A DNA stretch of 64,000 nucleotides from an uncultured Rhodobacterales bacterium (GTDB lineage Bacteria; Pseudomonadota; Alphaproteobacteria; Rhodobacterales; Rhodobacteraceae). Every line of letters starts with the position of its first letter. Within the stretch, counting starts at the first letter, position 1. The DNA lies in contig CAIQOV010000008.1 in assembly GCA_903873585.1 (NCBI GenBank), forward strand, positions 1-64,000, given 5' to 3'. The notes under the pieces are model-generated. The model was not told where the DNA came from. It made no database searches and worked only from the letters and a program-made list of their open reading frames with translations. Of this stretch, positions 25,265 through 33,692 are shown one piece after another. The position numbers and the translations under genes are program-made.

Positions 25265-26709
25265 AGCCGCACCTCGGCTTCAACGCCGTGGTGATACATC
25301 GGCCAGTTCAGATAGCGGGTGACGGCTTCGGCCACGACATCGGCGTGATGGCCGCGCACCATGGCGACATGGTGTTCAAACCCGTTTTGCGTGACAAAAC
25401 GCATCAGCTTGCGCAGGTCTTTGACGTGGCTCACCGCAATGCCGCCGTCCATCGGAAACGGATCATCGGTGAAGGCCCCCTGCCCCAGATAGGTTTTCAG
25501 CGTGCCCGCCCGATCATCGGATGACACGCGGAAAAAGGTCATATCCCCCGCCTTTACCTTGCCCTTCACCGCGCCAAAGCACTTTTCGCGGCCGATCACT
25601 GTGCCCAGAACGTCAAGCTCTGAAATCTCGGGCGTGTCGCCGATGAACTTTTTGGGGAAGTTGCCGCAATGGGTGCAGACACATTTGTCGACCTCGTTGC
25701 CGTAATTGTTGTTCCAATCCAAAATCGCGGGCGGCGCACCCGAGGCCAGCGCCAGCGCATACATCGACAGCGCGCCCATGATGTCGACCTCGCAGGCCGA
25801 GGGCATCAGCTCTTCGCCCATCATGCTCATCGTCAAACAGGTCGCGCAGCCGAAATTGTCTTGCAACGACCGCCAGCATTGAATGGCCGAAGCGTCGCAT
25901 TCATTCTCGGCAATCCAGCGATCCACGGCCAGCGACCACTTGGCTTGCTTGGCGATTTGTTCGGGTTTGATATGGGCGGGAATGCGGCCATAGGCTTTGA
26001 TCTTTTCCAGCTTGGCCAAAAGGTCGCCGTCGGTGTCGCTGACCCGCGATGCCGCCCCCATCATCTCTGACAGGTCCACCGTCACCACTGTCACCCCGCC
26101 CGCCTGCAACAGCTTTTCGCTGTAGCGCATGGTTTGAAAGGCCCCCGTGCGCGCCCCAATCGCCCCCAGCCGCGCGCCGCGCAGGCCCTTGACGGTGCGG
26201 CACACGCGCGAAAAGCGTTCAAGATCAGCGCCAAATTCCGCGCCAGAGGTGTCGCAGGTGTGGTTGGTGGTTTCGCTAAACGGCACGCCGTATTGGTAAA
26301 AGTTGTTCGTCACCGAAATCTTGCCACAAAAGGCATCGCGGCGCTGGCTGACGGACACCTTATCAACCTCGTCATTCGAGGCTTGCAGCAAAATCGGCAC
26401 GTTCAGCTTGGCGCGGTTGATCAGTTCGGCGATGGCAATTTCGTCGCCAAAGTTGGGCAGGCAGATCACCAAGCCGTCAATCTGATCGCGGTGCTGTTTG
26501 AAGAAATTCGCATAAAGTTCCGCATCACCAACAGATTGCACCGCGCCATTTTCGGTCGCCTCATAGGGCAGGATCAGCGCCTTGATCCCCAAACGGTCCA
26601 ACTGCGCCAGCGTTTCGCGGCGCGAGTCTTGGCACGGCGCGGGGCTAAAGAAGGCCCGCGACCCGATCACCACCCCCAACGTCACCTGTCTGCGAATGTG
26701 CAATGCCAT
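25261..26709 (-). CDS. L-fucose/L-arabinose isomerase-family sugar isomerase
   Basis: A 482-aa cytoplasmic aldose-ketose isomerase of the FucI family. The catalytic/metal region is visible as PSACEVDIMGALSMYAL (Glu, Asp), AILDWNNNYG (Asp) and a late histidine in GFEHHVAMVRGHHADV. A short Cys/His cluster (CVCTHCGNF) lies beside the active-site loops. It is somewhat shorter than E. coli FucI (about 590 aa) and resembles the broader FucI-related group. It is the first gene of the operon, with AAAGGGGGC before the ATG at 26709, and faces a DeoR gene across a direct-repeat operator. It would make the ketose that the downstream kinase phosphorylates. The substrate is unknown. Confidence 0.85.
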   Translation of the reverse strand: MALHIRRQVTLGVVIGSRAFFSPAPCQDSRRETLAQLDRLGIKALILPYEATENGAVQSVGDAELYANFFKQHRDQIDGLVICLPNFGDEIAIAELINRAKLNVPILLQASNDEVDKVSVSQRRDAFCGKISVTNNFYQYGVPFSETTNHTCDTSGAEFGADLERFSRVCRTVKGLRGARLGAIGARTGAFQTMRYSEKLLQAGGVTVVTVDLSEMMGAASRVSDTDGDLLAKLEKIKAYGRIPAHIKPEQIAKQAKWSLAVDRWIAENECDASAIQCWRSLQDNFGCATCLTMSMMGEELMPSACEVDIMGALSMYALALASGAPPAILDWNNNYGNEVDKCVCTHCGNFPKKFIGDTPEISELDVLGTVIGREKCFGAVKGKVKAGDMTFFRVSSDDRAGTLKTYLGQGAFTDDPFPMDGGIAVSHVKDLRKLMRFVTQNGFEHHVAMVRGHHADVVAEAVTRYLNWPMYHHGVEAEVRL

Positions 26710-26723
26710 GAAAGCCCCCTTTG

Positions 26724-26765
26724 CGTTTGGTATCGTTTACCGCTGAATGCTTTCGTTTGCAATCG
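26724..26765. promoter_or_regulatory. Direct-repeat operator in isomerase/DeoR divergent promoter
   Basis: CGTTTGGTATCG (26724-26735) and CGTTTGCAATCG (26754-26765) match at 10 of 12 positions and are spaced 30 bp start to start, about three helical turns. They fill the gap between the isomerase ATG (26709, - strand) and the DeoR gene. DeoR-family proteins usually bind repeated sites of this kind, so these are likely its operators. Confidence 0.6.
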
Positions 26766-26779
26766 AAACTGGCGGTGCT

Positions 26780-27601
26780 ATGCTGGCACAAACAACAGGA
26801 TCACCCGTGAAACCGCCGATTGACCCCCTAACTGGCCTTTTGGCCGAACCGCGCCGCCGCCGGATATTAGAGTGGATCCAAGAAGAAGGGTCCGCGCGCG
26901 TGCGCGATTTGGCGGCGGCATTTCAGGTGTCGGAAGCCACGATCCGGCAAGATCTGGAACGGTTGGAACATGACGGCAGCGTTACACGCGAACATGGCGG
27001 GGCTTTTTTGACCTCGGTTCCTGCGCAGGTGTCAGCGGTTGTGCTGCATCACCAAGAAAACATGGACAAAAAGCGCAAGATCGGCGCGCTGGCGGCATCA
27101 CTCGTGCGCAACGGCGAGACGTTGATTTTGGATGCAGGCACCACGACAACCGAAATCGCCACGCGCCTTGTAACGCGCAAGGACCTGACCGTGATCACCA
27201 ACGCTTTGAACATCGCGCTGATCTTGGGCGCTGTGCCGGGCTTTGCGGTGCATATGCCGGGCGGGCAGTTCAAAGCGCCCACGTTGTCGCTGTCGGGCGA
27301 TAAATCGGTGGATTACTTTCGCAACATCTTTGCGGGAAAGCTGTTTTTGGCTACGGCAGGGGTCGCCCTTGATGCGGGGCTGACCTATCCGTCTTTTGCC
27401 GATTTGCAGTTGAAAGAGGCGATGATCAAAGCGGCCTCGCATGTTTACTTGGTGGCCGACAGTTCCAAGATCAACAAATCGTCCTTCACACGGCTGGGCG
27501 CTTTGGATGTGATTCAGTCTTTCATCACCGATGCAGGCATTTCCGATGCCGACGCGCAGGCGTTTGAGGCGCGTGGCATTCAGGTTTTGATTGCGACATG
27601 A
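26780..27601 (+). CDS. DeoR-family sugar-responsive regulator
   Basis: About 273 aa. The N-terminal DeoR HTH (RRILEWIQEEGSARVRDLAA, VSEATIRQDLERLE) lies at about 29-65. The C-terminal sugar-phosphate sensor (DeoRC) has LILDAGTTTTEIATRL and VYLVADSSKINKSSF. The start at 26780 keeps the operator repeats outside the gene; an ATG at 26747 would place a repeat within the coding region. It probably represses the divergent isomerase-transketolase-kinase operon until a sugar phosphate binds. The LacI gene follows immediately. Confidence 0.88.
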   Translation: MLAQTTGSPVKPPIDPLTGLLAEPRRRRILEWIQEEGSARVRDLAAAFQVSEATIRQDLERLEHDGSVTREHGGAFLTSVPAQVSAVVLHHQENMDKKRKIGALAASLVRNGETLILDAGTTTTEIATRLVTRKDLTVITNALNIALILGAVPGFAVHMPGGQFKAPTLSLSGDKSVDYFRNIFAGKLFLATAGVALDAGLTYPSFADLQLKEAMIKAASHVYLVADSSKINKSSFTRLGALDVIQSFITDAGISDADAQAFEARGIQVLIAT

Positions 27602-27617
27602 CGGGGGCAAGGCAAGC

Positions 27618-28607
27618 TTGGGCGTGACCCTGTCAGATGTGGCGCTAAAGGCTGGCGTGTCGCGGGCGGCGGTGTCGCGCACCTTTACGGCGGGGGCTTC
27701 GGTTTCGCCCAAGATGCGCGCGCGCGTTGAAACGGCAGCGCTGGAATTGGGCTATAGCCCCAACCTGTTGGCCCGCAGCCTGACCACGCGCAAGACGCAG
27801 TTGGTGGGGCTGGTGTCGAACAACTTTCACAACCCTGTCTTTTTGCAAATATTCGATCTGGTCACCAAGGGCCTGCAAGAGCGTGGGCTACGGCCCTTGC
27901 TCGTGAACCTGTCAGACGAAACCGATCCCGCCCGTTCGGTGCAATTGCTGCGGCAATACTCGGTCGAGGGGGTTATTCTGGCCACATCCCACCTGCCAGA
28001 CGGCTTCGCCAGCGCCTTTCGCGATGCGGGGGTGGCGGTGGTGCATGCGTTCGGGCGACCCACGGGGCAGACCGATGTGGTGGGGATCGACAATGTAGCC
28101 GCAGGGCAGATGGCGGCGCAAACGCTGATCGCGCGGGGGTATCGGCATTTGGGGTTTATGGGCGGGCCAGAGCAGGCGTCCACCACACAAGACCGCTTGG
28201 CGGGGTTTAGCGCTGCGGCACGGGCCTTGGGCGGCGTGGTCAGCCACAGTTTTGCGGGGGCTTATTCGTTTGAGGCGGGGCGGGTAGAAATGACCCGCCT
28301 TTTGGCCCACCCAAAGGCCGAAGCGTATTTTTGCGCCGATGATGTGCTGAGCATCGGCGCTTTATCCGCCGCCCAAGCGGCGGGCTTGCGCGTGCCCGAC
28401 GATCTGGGCCTGATCGGGCTGAACGATATGCACATGGCGGCTTGGGCCAACATCAACCTGACCACCATTCACCAGCCCTTTGACGCCATCGTCAGCGGCG
28501 CGATAGACCTGATGCAGGACCGTTTCGCCGACCCGACCCGTGCCGCCCAAACGCGCCTGTTCCCCTGCCATATCGTTGACAGAGGAACCCTGCGCGCCCA
28601 GTCTTAG
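27618..28607 (+). CDS. LacI-family transcriptional regulator
   Basis: About 329 aa. An N-terminal LacI HTH (VTLSDVALKAGVSRAAVSRTF, hinge region NLLARSLTTRKT) is joined to a periplasmic-binding-protein-like effector domain (VGLVSNNFHNPVF through GLNDMHMAAWA). There is no ATG at the expected place. TTG at 27618 with AAGG 5 nt upstream or GTG at 27624 are the best starts; a TTG at 27591 would overlap deoR. It probably recognises the perfect 18-bp palindrome at 31797-31814 and controls the inositol-type genes on both sides. It is convergent with the dehydrogenase gene at 28617. Confidence 0.88.
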   Translation: MGVTLSDVALKAGVSRAAVSRTFTAGASVSPKMRARVETAALELGYSPNLLARSLTTRKTQLVGLVSNNFHNPVFLQIFDLVTKGLQERGLRPLLVNLSDETDPARSVQLLRQYSVEGVILATSHLPDGFASAFRDAGVAVVHAFGRPTGQTDVVGIDNVAAGQMAAQTLIARGYRHLGFMGGPEQASTTQDRLAGFSAAARALGGVVSHSFAGAYSFEAGRVEMTRLLAHPKAEAYFCADDVLSIGALSAAQAAGLRVPDDLGLIGLNDMHMAAWANINLTTIHQPFDAIVSGAIDLMQDRFADPTRAAQTRLFPCHIVDRGTLRAQS

Positions 28608-28616
28608 CGCCCTGCC

Positions 28617-29774
28617 CTAGCGGAACATCTTGGGCCGTGCATCCACCCAAGCCCCCGCTTGCCCTGCCGAGGCGACAGCGGCATGGATCGCGGCAATAGA
28701 CCGCAAACCGTCTTCGACCCTTGGGTAAAGATCAATCGCCGCATCGGCCTTGCGACCTTCGCGCGCGGCCATGATCCCTTCGGCCAGATCGCGGTAGATG
28801 TTGCCAAAGGCCAAGGGCATCCCTTCGGCATGGCCCACGGTGACACGGCTGGCGCGGTCAGCTTCGGGCGACAAGTTGCCCTCGCCCCGTTCGATGATCT
28901 GCAAACGCTGGCCCAGCGGCATATAATGCAACTGGTTGGGCTGCTCTTGCGCCCAGCGCAGCCCGCCGGTTTCGCCAAAGACTTGGATCGTGAGGCCATG
29001 TTGCCGCCCGATGGCGACAGAGGATGTCCAAAGCCGCCCCACAGCGCCGCCGTCCATGCGGAAGTTGACCATGGCGTCATCTTCCAGCACGCGTTCGGGC
29101 AGGCAGGATGCAAAGTCGGCCGACAGTTTGGCAACCTCTTGGCCGGTCACAAAACTGGCCATATGCAGCGCGTGAATGCCGCAGTCGGCGAATTGTGCGG
29201 ATACCCCCGCCTGTGCCGGATCATAGCGCCAACGCACGCGCGGGTTGTTGGCGTCAGCGGCATTAGCGTGGTGGCCATGGGCAAATTCGGCCACAACCAG
29301 CCGCACCTTGCCAATGTCGCCCCGCGCCACCATGGCGCGCATATGGCGCACAAGGGCATAGCCGGTGTAGCCATAGTTCACCGCACAAATCTTGCCTGCG
29401 GCATGGGCGGTGTTGACCAGATCGGCAGCCTCGTCTTCCGTCACGGTCAGGGGTTTTTCGCACAAGACATGAAAGCCAGCGGCAAGGAACGCCTTGGTGA
29501 TCTCGTAATGGGTGGAGTTGGGGGTGGCCACTGTCACCAGATCAACGCGGTCAGGGCGGTTACGCTCGCCCTCCAGCATCTCGCGCCAATCGCCGTAGGC
29601 GCGGTCAGCGGCCAGCCCTAGGCGCTGGCCAAAGGCGCGGCCCGCTTCGGGGTTGTGGTCAAGCGCGCCTGCGGCAAAGGTGTAAAGCCCGTCCAAGCCC
29701 GCCGCCAAGCGGTGGGCTGGCCCGATTTGGCTGCCATCGCCGCCGCCGATCATGCCCCAATTCAACCGTGTCAT
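28617..29774 (-). CDS. Gfo/Idh/MocA-family dehydrogenase 1
   Basis: A 385-aa NAD(P)-dependent oxidoreductase. The N-terminal Rossmann motif is MIGGGDGSQIGPAHR, CEKPLTVT carries the conserved EKP lysine, and QFADCGIHALH is the active-site Asp-x3-His region. Family members oxidise cyclitols, inositol or sugars at a ring hydroxyl. It is the last gene of a three-gene minus operon (dehydrogenase 2, IolE-like, dehydrogenase 1), so a sequential role with those enzymes is likely. Substrate not resolved. Confidence 0.88.
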   Translation of the reverse strand: MTRLNWGMIGGGDGSQIGPAHRLAAGLDGLYTFAAGALDHNPEAGRAFGQRLGLAADRAYGDWREMLEGERNRPDRVDLVTVATPNSTHYEITKAFLAAGFHVLCEKPLTVTEDEAADLVNTAHAAGKICAVNYGYTGYALVRHMRAMVARGDIGKVRLVVAEFAHGHHANAADANNPRVRWRYDPAQAGVSAQFADCGIHALHMASFVTGQEVAKLSADFASCLPERVLEDDAMVNFRMDGGAVGRLWTSSVAIGRQHGLTIQVFGETGGLRWAQEQPNQLHYMPLGQRLQIIERGEGNLSPEADRASRVTVGHAEGMPLAFGNIYRDLAEGIMAAREGRKADAAIDLYPRVEDGLRSIAAIHAAVASAGQAGAWVDARPKMFR

Positions 29775-29786
29775 CTCATCGCCCCC

Positions 29787-30671
29787 TTAAAACCCGTTCG
29801 CCGCCAGATAGGCCCTGTTCGCCCGCGCATCGTCAAGAGGCGAGGTGGTGCCCGCAGGGTCGCAATCCTGCTCCACCGTGCACCAGCCTTCAAACTTGGC
29901 GTCCAGCAGCACTTGGCGGACAGCGGCGAAATCAACATCGCCCTTGCCAAGGTTGCAAAAGATGCCCTGCCCTGTGGCGTCATAAAACCCCATGCGGGCG
30001 GCCACAGCGCGGGCTTTTACAACGGGGTCGATGTCTTTGAAATGCATATAGGAAATGCGCCCAATGTGGCGGCGCATAAAGGCCACGGGGTCAAAGCCCG
30101 CATAGGAATGGTGGCCCGTGTCAAAGCAGATTTTCAGCAGGGCTTCGTCGGTTTCATTGAGCAGCCGTTCCAGTTCAGGTTCAAAATCAATGAACCCCGC
30201 CGCATGGGCGTGGATAGAAACCGTCAGCCCATGATCCACCCCCAGCTTGGCCACAGTCCGGATGCGGTCGCTGAAGGCTTTCCATTCAGGGGCATCCATC
30301 TGCTCGGCCTCGGCCGCGCGGCCAGCGGTGGGGGCACGGCGGGGCGAGATGGAGTCGATCAGCACCAAGTGCTTGGCCCCATGCGCGACCAGCGCCTTAC
30401 AGGTGCGCGTGGCACCATCCCACACGTCATCCCATTTCGATGCGTCGTGAAACGGGCGAAAGACCACGCCGCCGATCAGGGTTAGGTCATGTTCGGCCAA
30501 GCCATCGGCCAAGATCGCGGGGTCTTCTGGCATAAAGCCCACAGGGCCCAGTTCGATCCCTTTATATCCCGCCGCGGCACAATCTGACAGCACCTTGCGC
30601 CAGCTTGGGTTGCGCGGGTCGTCTGCGAATTCCACACCCCAAGAACAGGGCGCATTGCCGATGCGGATCAT
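29787..30671 (-). CDS. Sugar-phosphate isomerase/epimerase, IolE-like TIM barrel
   Basis: A 294-aa xylose-isomerase-like TIM-barrel protein. Visible blocks are RIGNAPCSWGVEF, GYKGIELGPVGFM, VFRPFHD, HLVLIDSI and CFDTGHHSYAG, with metal-ligand Glu/His/Asp/Glu positions expected in this fold. In inositol clusters such proteins include IolE (2-keto-myo-inositol dehydratase) and IolI/IolH isomerases. The ATG at 30671 overlaps the upstream dehydrogenase by 4 nt; an earlier in-frame start at 30692 is less likely. IolE-type dehydratase is the preferred reading from context, but isomerase activity is possible. Confidence 0.82.
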   Translation of the reverse strand: MIRIGNAPCSWGVEFADDPRNPSWRKVLSDCAAAGYKGIELGPVGFMPEDPAILADGLAEHDLTLIGGVVFRPFHDASKWDDVWDGATRTCKALVAHGAKHLVLIDSISPRRAPTAGRAAEAEQMDAPEWKAFSDRIRTVAKLGVDHGLTVSIHAHAAGFIDFEPELERLLNETDEALLKICFDTGHHSYAGFDPVAFMRRHIGRISYMHFKDIDPVVKARAVAARMGFYDATGQGIFCNLGKGDVDFAAVRQVLLDAKFEGWCTVEQDCDPAGTTSPLDDARANRAYLAANGF

Positions 30672-31777
30672 GATGCCTCCAATGTGACCCAAGCGCCTGA
30701 GGCCGCCGAATGGCGGGCTGCGGCGATGATGCGCGACACCTGTAAGCCATCCTCAAAGGTTGGCCAAACGGGGGTTGCGGTTTCAATGGCGCGCAAAAAG
30801 TCGCGCGCTTCGATGATGATTTGGTCTTGATAGCCCGTGCCGTGACCGGGGCCTTGGCAAAAGGGCAGGTAATCGGGGTGCAGCGGGCCAGTTAAGATTT
30901 TGGTGAACCCGCGCTGCGCGGCCTCGCCTTGGGATTGGAACAGGTACAGGGCGTTTTGGTCTTCTTGGTCAAAGCGGATCGCCCCCTTTGTGCCTGTGAT
31001 TTCATAGGCATAGCCCATCTTGCGGCCCGATGCGACACGCGAAAAGCTTAAATGCCCCATCGCCCCATTGGCAAAGCGGCACAGGAACTGGCCGATGTCG
31101 TCGTTCACCTCGCGCCCTTCAGCGCCGGGGCGGTTGGGATAGACCGTGCCGATGTCTGCCGTCAACCGCGCAATCGGGCCGACCAGTGCAAGGGCTGCGT
31201 TGATCATATGCGGGGCCAGATCGCCCATCGTGCCATTCGCCACGCCAAAGTTGCGCCATTGCGCGGGGCGGGTGCCGTCAGCGTCAAAATCCTCGGTATG
31301 TTCACCGCGAAACCAGATCACCTCGCCAATGGCCCCCGATTGCACCAACTGGCGCGCATAGGCCGAGGCGGGGGTGCGGATGTAGTTGAAGCCGACCATA
31401 TTGGCGACACCCGCCACTTTGGCCGCAGCGACCATCGCCATGCCGTCTTCAAGGCTGGCACCCAACGGCTTTTCGCACAGCACCGGCTTGCCCAAAGCCA
31501 AGGCACGTTCGGCAATGGCGCGGTGGGTTTCTTGGGGGGACGCGATCACAACCGCCTCGACCCTAGGGTCATCCACCAGCACCCGCCAATCGCCCGTGGC
31601 GCGGGCAAAGCCGTAAGCGGTGCGGTAGGCTTCGGCACTTGCATCTGAAGTGGCGCAGATCATTTCCAGCCTTGGGCGCAGCACAGTGTTAAACACCGCC
31701 CCCACGGCCGCCATCGCCACCGAATGCGCCTTGCCCATATAGCCGCCACCCACAATTCCAATTCCGATGTCGCGCAT
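30668..31777 (-). CDS. Gfo/Idh/MocA-family dehydrogenase 2 (inositol dehydrogenase-like)
   Basis: A 369-aa oxidoreductase with Rossmann motif GIGIVGGGYMGKAHS, CEKPLGASLEDG (EKP) and MINAALALVGPIARL/APHMINAA around the substrate pocket. The start at 31777 follows AAGGAAGCCCCC; an upstream in-frame start at 31813 would run through the LacI palindrome. It is the first gene of the minus operon, directly next to the operator. Oxidation of an inositol to the inosose is the likely first step, by analogy with IolG/IdhA. Confidence 0.87.
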   Translation of the reverse strand: MRDIGIGIVGGGYMGKAHSVAMAAVGAVFNTVLRPRLEMICATSDASAEAYRTAYGFARATGDWRVLVDDPRVEAVVIASPQETHRAIAERALALGKPVLCEKPLGASLEDGMAMVAAAKVAGVANMVGFNYIRTPASAYARQLVQSGAIGEVIWFRGEHTEDFDADGTRPAQWRNFGVANGTMGDLAPHMINAALALVGPIARLTADIGTVYPNRPGAEGREVNDDIGQFLCRFANGAMGHLSFSRVASGRKMGYAYEITGTKGAIRFDQEDQNALYLFQSQGEAAQRGFTKILTGPLHPDYLPFCQGPGHGTGYQDQIIIEARDFLRAIETATPVWPTFEDGLQVSRIIAAARHSAASGAWVTLEAS

Positions 31778-31796
31778 GGGGGCTTCCTTGAAGGTG

Positions 31797-31814
31797 TTTG
31801 CAACCGGTTGCAAA
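31797..31814. promoter_or_regulatory. LacI-family operator, perfect 18-bp palindrome
   Basis: TTTGCAACCGGTTGCAAA is an exact palindrome with the central CG typical of LacI-family operators. It sits between the divergent dehydrogenase-2 gene (start 31777, -) and the IolC-like gene (start 31895, +). The LacI gene at 27618-28607 is the only LacI-type regulator in the window. I saw no second exact copy of the palindrome. Confidence 0.75.
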
Positions 31815-31894
31815 ATGGGTATCCTAAAGCTTAAGTTAAGGTCAATCGGCTTTTGATGGCAGGGGGAACTGGCGTGCAGCGCATTTGGAAACGT

Positions 31895-32863
31895 ATGGCG
31901 CTGAACCGCTTTGTCGTGCTGGGGCGCGTGGGGATGGACTTGTATGCCGACCCGCCGGGCACCAAGATCGAACAGGCACAGCGCTATGTTGTGGCGATCG
32001 GCGGATCGGCGGGCAATATCGCCGTGGCCTTGGCCAAGCAGGGATCGGCTGCAGCCCTGTTGACCTGCGTGTCAGATGATGCCGTGGGGCGCTATTGCGT
32101 GGCAGAATTGCAGCGCTACGGCGTGGACACAGGCCTGATCCGCAGTGTCGGCGAACAGGCGCGGACCTCGCTGGCCGTGGTGGAAACCGTGCCGGTGCAG
32201 ACGCAATCGGTGCTGTATCGCAACGGCGCTGCGGATTTCGCCCTATCCTGCGCTGACGTGGCAGTGGATTTCACCGGCATCGCGGCTTTGGTTGTCACGG
32301 GCACGGCGCTGGCTTGCGAGCCTTCGCGCAGTGCCACCTTGGCGGCGATTGCCGCGGCTCAAGGGGCTGGGGCCTTGGTGGTGCTGGATATTGACCACCG
32401 CGCTTATTCTTGGGCCTCGGTTTCTGAAGCGGCGGGTCTTTATCAACACGCCGCGCAAATGGCCGATATCGTCATCGGCAATGACGACGAATTTGGCCTG
32501 ATGGCGGGCGGCTATGACCAAGGGCGCAACCATGCCCGCACCTTGGCGCAAAACGGGGCAAAGATCGCCATCTACAAGCGCGGCGCTTTAGGGTCGGTGA
32601 CCTTCACCCCCGATTTCAACTTTGAAACCGGCATCTACGCTGTGACAGCGCTTAAACCCATGGGCGCGGGCGACGGCTTTATGGGCGGACTTCTGGCGGC
32701 CCTTGGCCAAGGCCATATCCTTGAAACCGCCGTGCGGCGCGGATCGGCCACGGCATCGCTGATCGTGTCGGGCATCGGCTGCGCCCCTGCCAGCCCCGAC
32801 ACCGCAACCCTTGACCGTTTTCTGGCCCAAGTTGGAGAGACCCATGCACATCGCCCCTCATGA
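31895..32863 (+). CDS. iolC: PfkB-family kinase, IolC-like (5-dehydro-2-deoxygluconokinase)
   Basis: A 322-aa ribokinase-fold kinase. The N-terminal GRVGMDLYADPPG and VAIGGSAGNIAVALAKQG, and the C-terminal anion hole/catalytic base GAGDGFMGGLLAAL, are characteristic. GRVG-DLY is close to the IolC start block. IolC phosphorylates 2-deoxy-5-keto-gluconate (DKG) in inositol breakdown. ATG at 31895 with GGAAACGT is preferred; earlier in-frame TTG/ATG codons (31853/31856) add a non-conserved leader. Overlaps iolB by 20 nt. Confidence 0.8.
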   Translation: MALNRFVVLGRVGMDLYADPPGTKIEQAQRYVVAIGGSAGNIAVALAKQGSAAALLTCVSDDAVGRYCVAELQRYGVDTGLIRSVGEQARTSLAVVETVPVQTQSVLYRNGAADFALSCADVAVDFTGIAALVVTGTALACEPSRSATLAAIAAAQGAGALVVLDIDHRAYSWASVSEAAGLYQHAAQMADIVIGNDDEFGLMAGGYDQGRNHARTLAQNGAKIAIYKRGALGSVTFTPDFNFETGIYAVTALKPMGAGDGFMGGLLAALGQGHILETAVRRGSATASLIVSGIGCAPASPDTATLDRFLAQVGETHAHRPS

Positions 32864-33683
32864 CAACCACAATCAGGCCATCATCGGGGCCAACCATGCT
32901 TTGGTGCCTTTGGTTTACCTGAACATCGTTACGCTGAACGCTGGCGAAAGCTTCACCTCGCAGGTGGCGGGCTATGAAACCTGCATTGTCCCCGCCACAG
33001 GCACGGTGACCGTGACCACCGATGGGCAAAGCTTTGCAAGTATCGGCCAGCGCCGCGCCAATGTGTGGGACGGTGAGCCGGAAGGGGTCTATGTGCCCTC
33101 AGGCGCGCCTGCCACCATCACCTGCACGGCGAAGGCCGAGGTTTTTATCGCTGGGGCTCAATTTGGCGAATACCGCCCCGCCTTTGCTGCTCTCGCTGCA
33201 GATATAGACCCTGTGCAATACGGGTCGGATGAGACAAAAACCCACCGCAAGATCAAGCATATCTTAGGCCAGAAATACCACTCCCAAGTCGGCCGCTTGC
33301 TGGTGTCAGAGCTGTATACCGTGGGCACGGGCGGTTGGTCGGGCTTTCCCAGCCACAAGCACGACACCGAACGCCTGCCCTTGGAAACCCGCCATGACGA
33401 GGTCTACAACTTTCGCTTCAACCCCTCGCACGGGTCGGGCCTGCAAATGTTGCAGCGCGAAAGCGGCAAGTCGGGCGATGCCTATCACCTGATGGACCGT
33501 TCCACCGTGGCGATTGACAAGGGCTATCACCCCTGCTGCGTGTTGCCGGGCTATCAGATGTATTACTTCACGGTTTTGGGCGGGCTAACCCAGCGCCCCT
33601 TGGTGCAGTATTTCCAGCCCGAACACGCGGATCAGATTGAAACGATCCCCGGCATCAAGGATATGATCGCCAAGTTCAAATAG
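32844..33683 (+). CDS. iolB: 5-deoxy-glucuronate isomerase (IolB)
   Basis: A 279-aa KduI/IolB bicupin. Diagnostic parts are FPSHKHDTERLPLETRHDEVYNFRFNPSHGSG (metal-binding His/Glu; read as its pieces FPSHKHD and RHDEVYNFRFNP), and the C-terminal VAIDKGYHPCCVLPGYQMYYF. The enzyme converts 5-deoxy-glucuronate to DKG. It starts at 32844 after GGAGAGACCC inside the end of iolC, so coupling is likely. IolB is the most specific hint that this module handles inositol. Confidence 0.88.
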   Translation: MHIAPHDNHNQAIIGANHALVPLVYLNIVTLNAGESFTSQVAGYETCIVPATGTVTVTTDGQSFASIGQRRANVWDGEPEGVYVPSGAPATITCTAKAEVFIAGAQFGEYRPAFAALAADIDPVQYGSDETKTHRKIKHILGQKYHSQVGRLLVSELYTVGTGGWSGFPSHKHDTERLPLETRHDEVYNFRFNPSHGSGLQMLQRESGKSGDAYHLMDRSTVAIDKGYHPCCVLPGYQMYYFTVLGGLTQRPLVQYFQPEHADQIETIPGIKDMIAKFK

Positions 33684-33692
33684 GGGGCGAAG

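Noticed and set aside
22057-26709. Sulfoquinovose sulfo-transketolase pathway
   Set aside because: A split transketolase occurs there, but the known pathway has no FGGY kinase and no FucI-type entry isomerase, and no sulfosugar-specific genes are visible.
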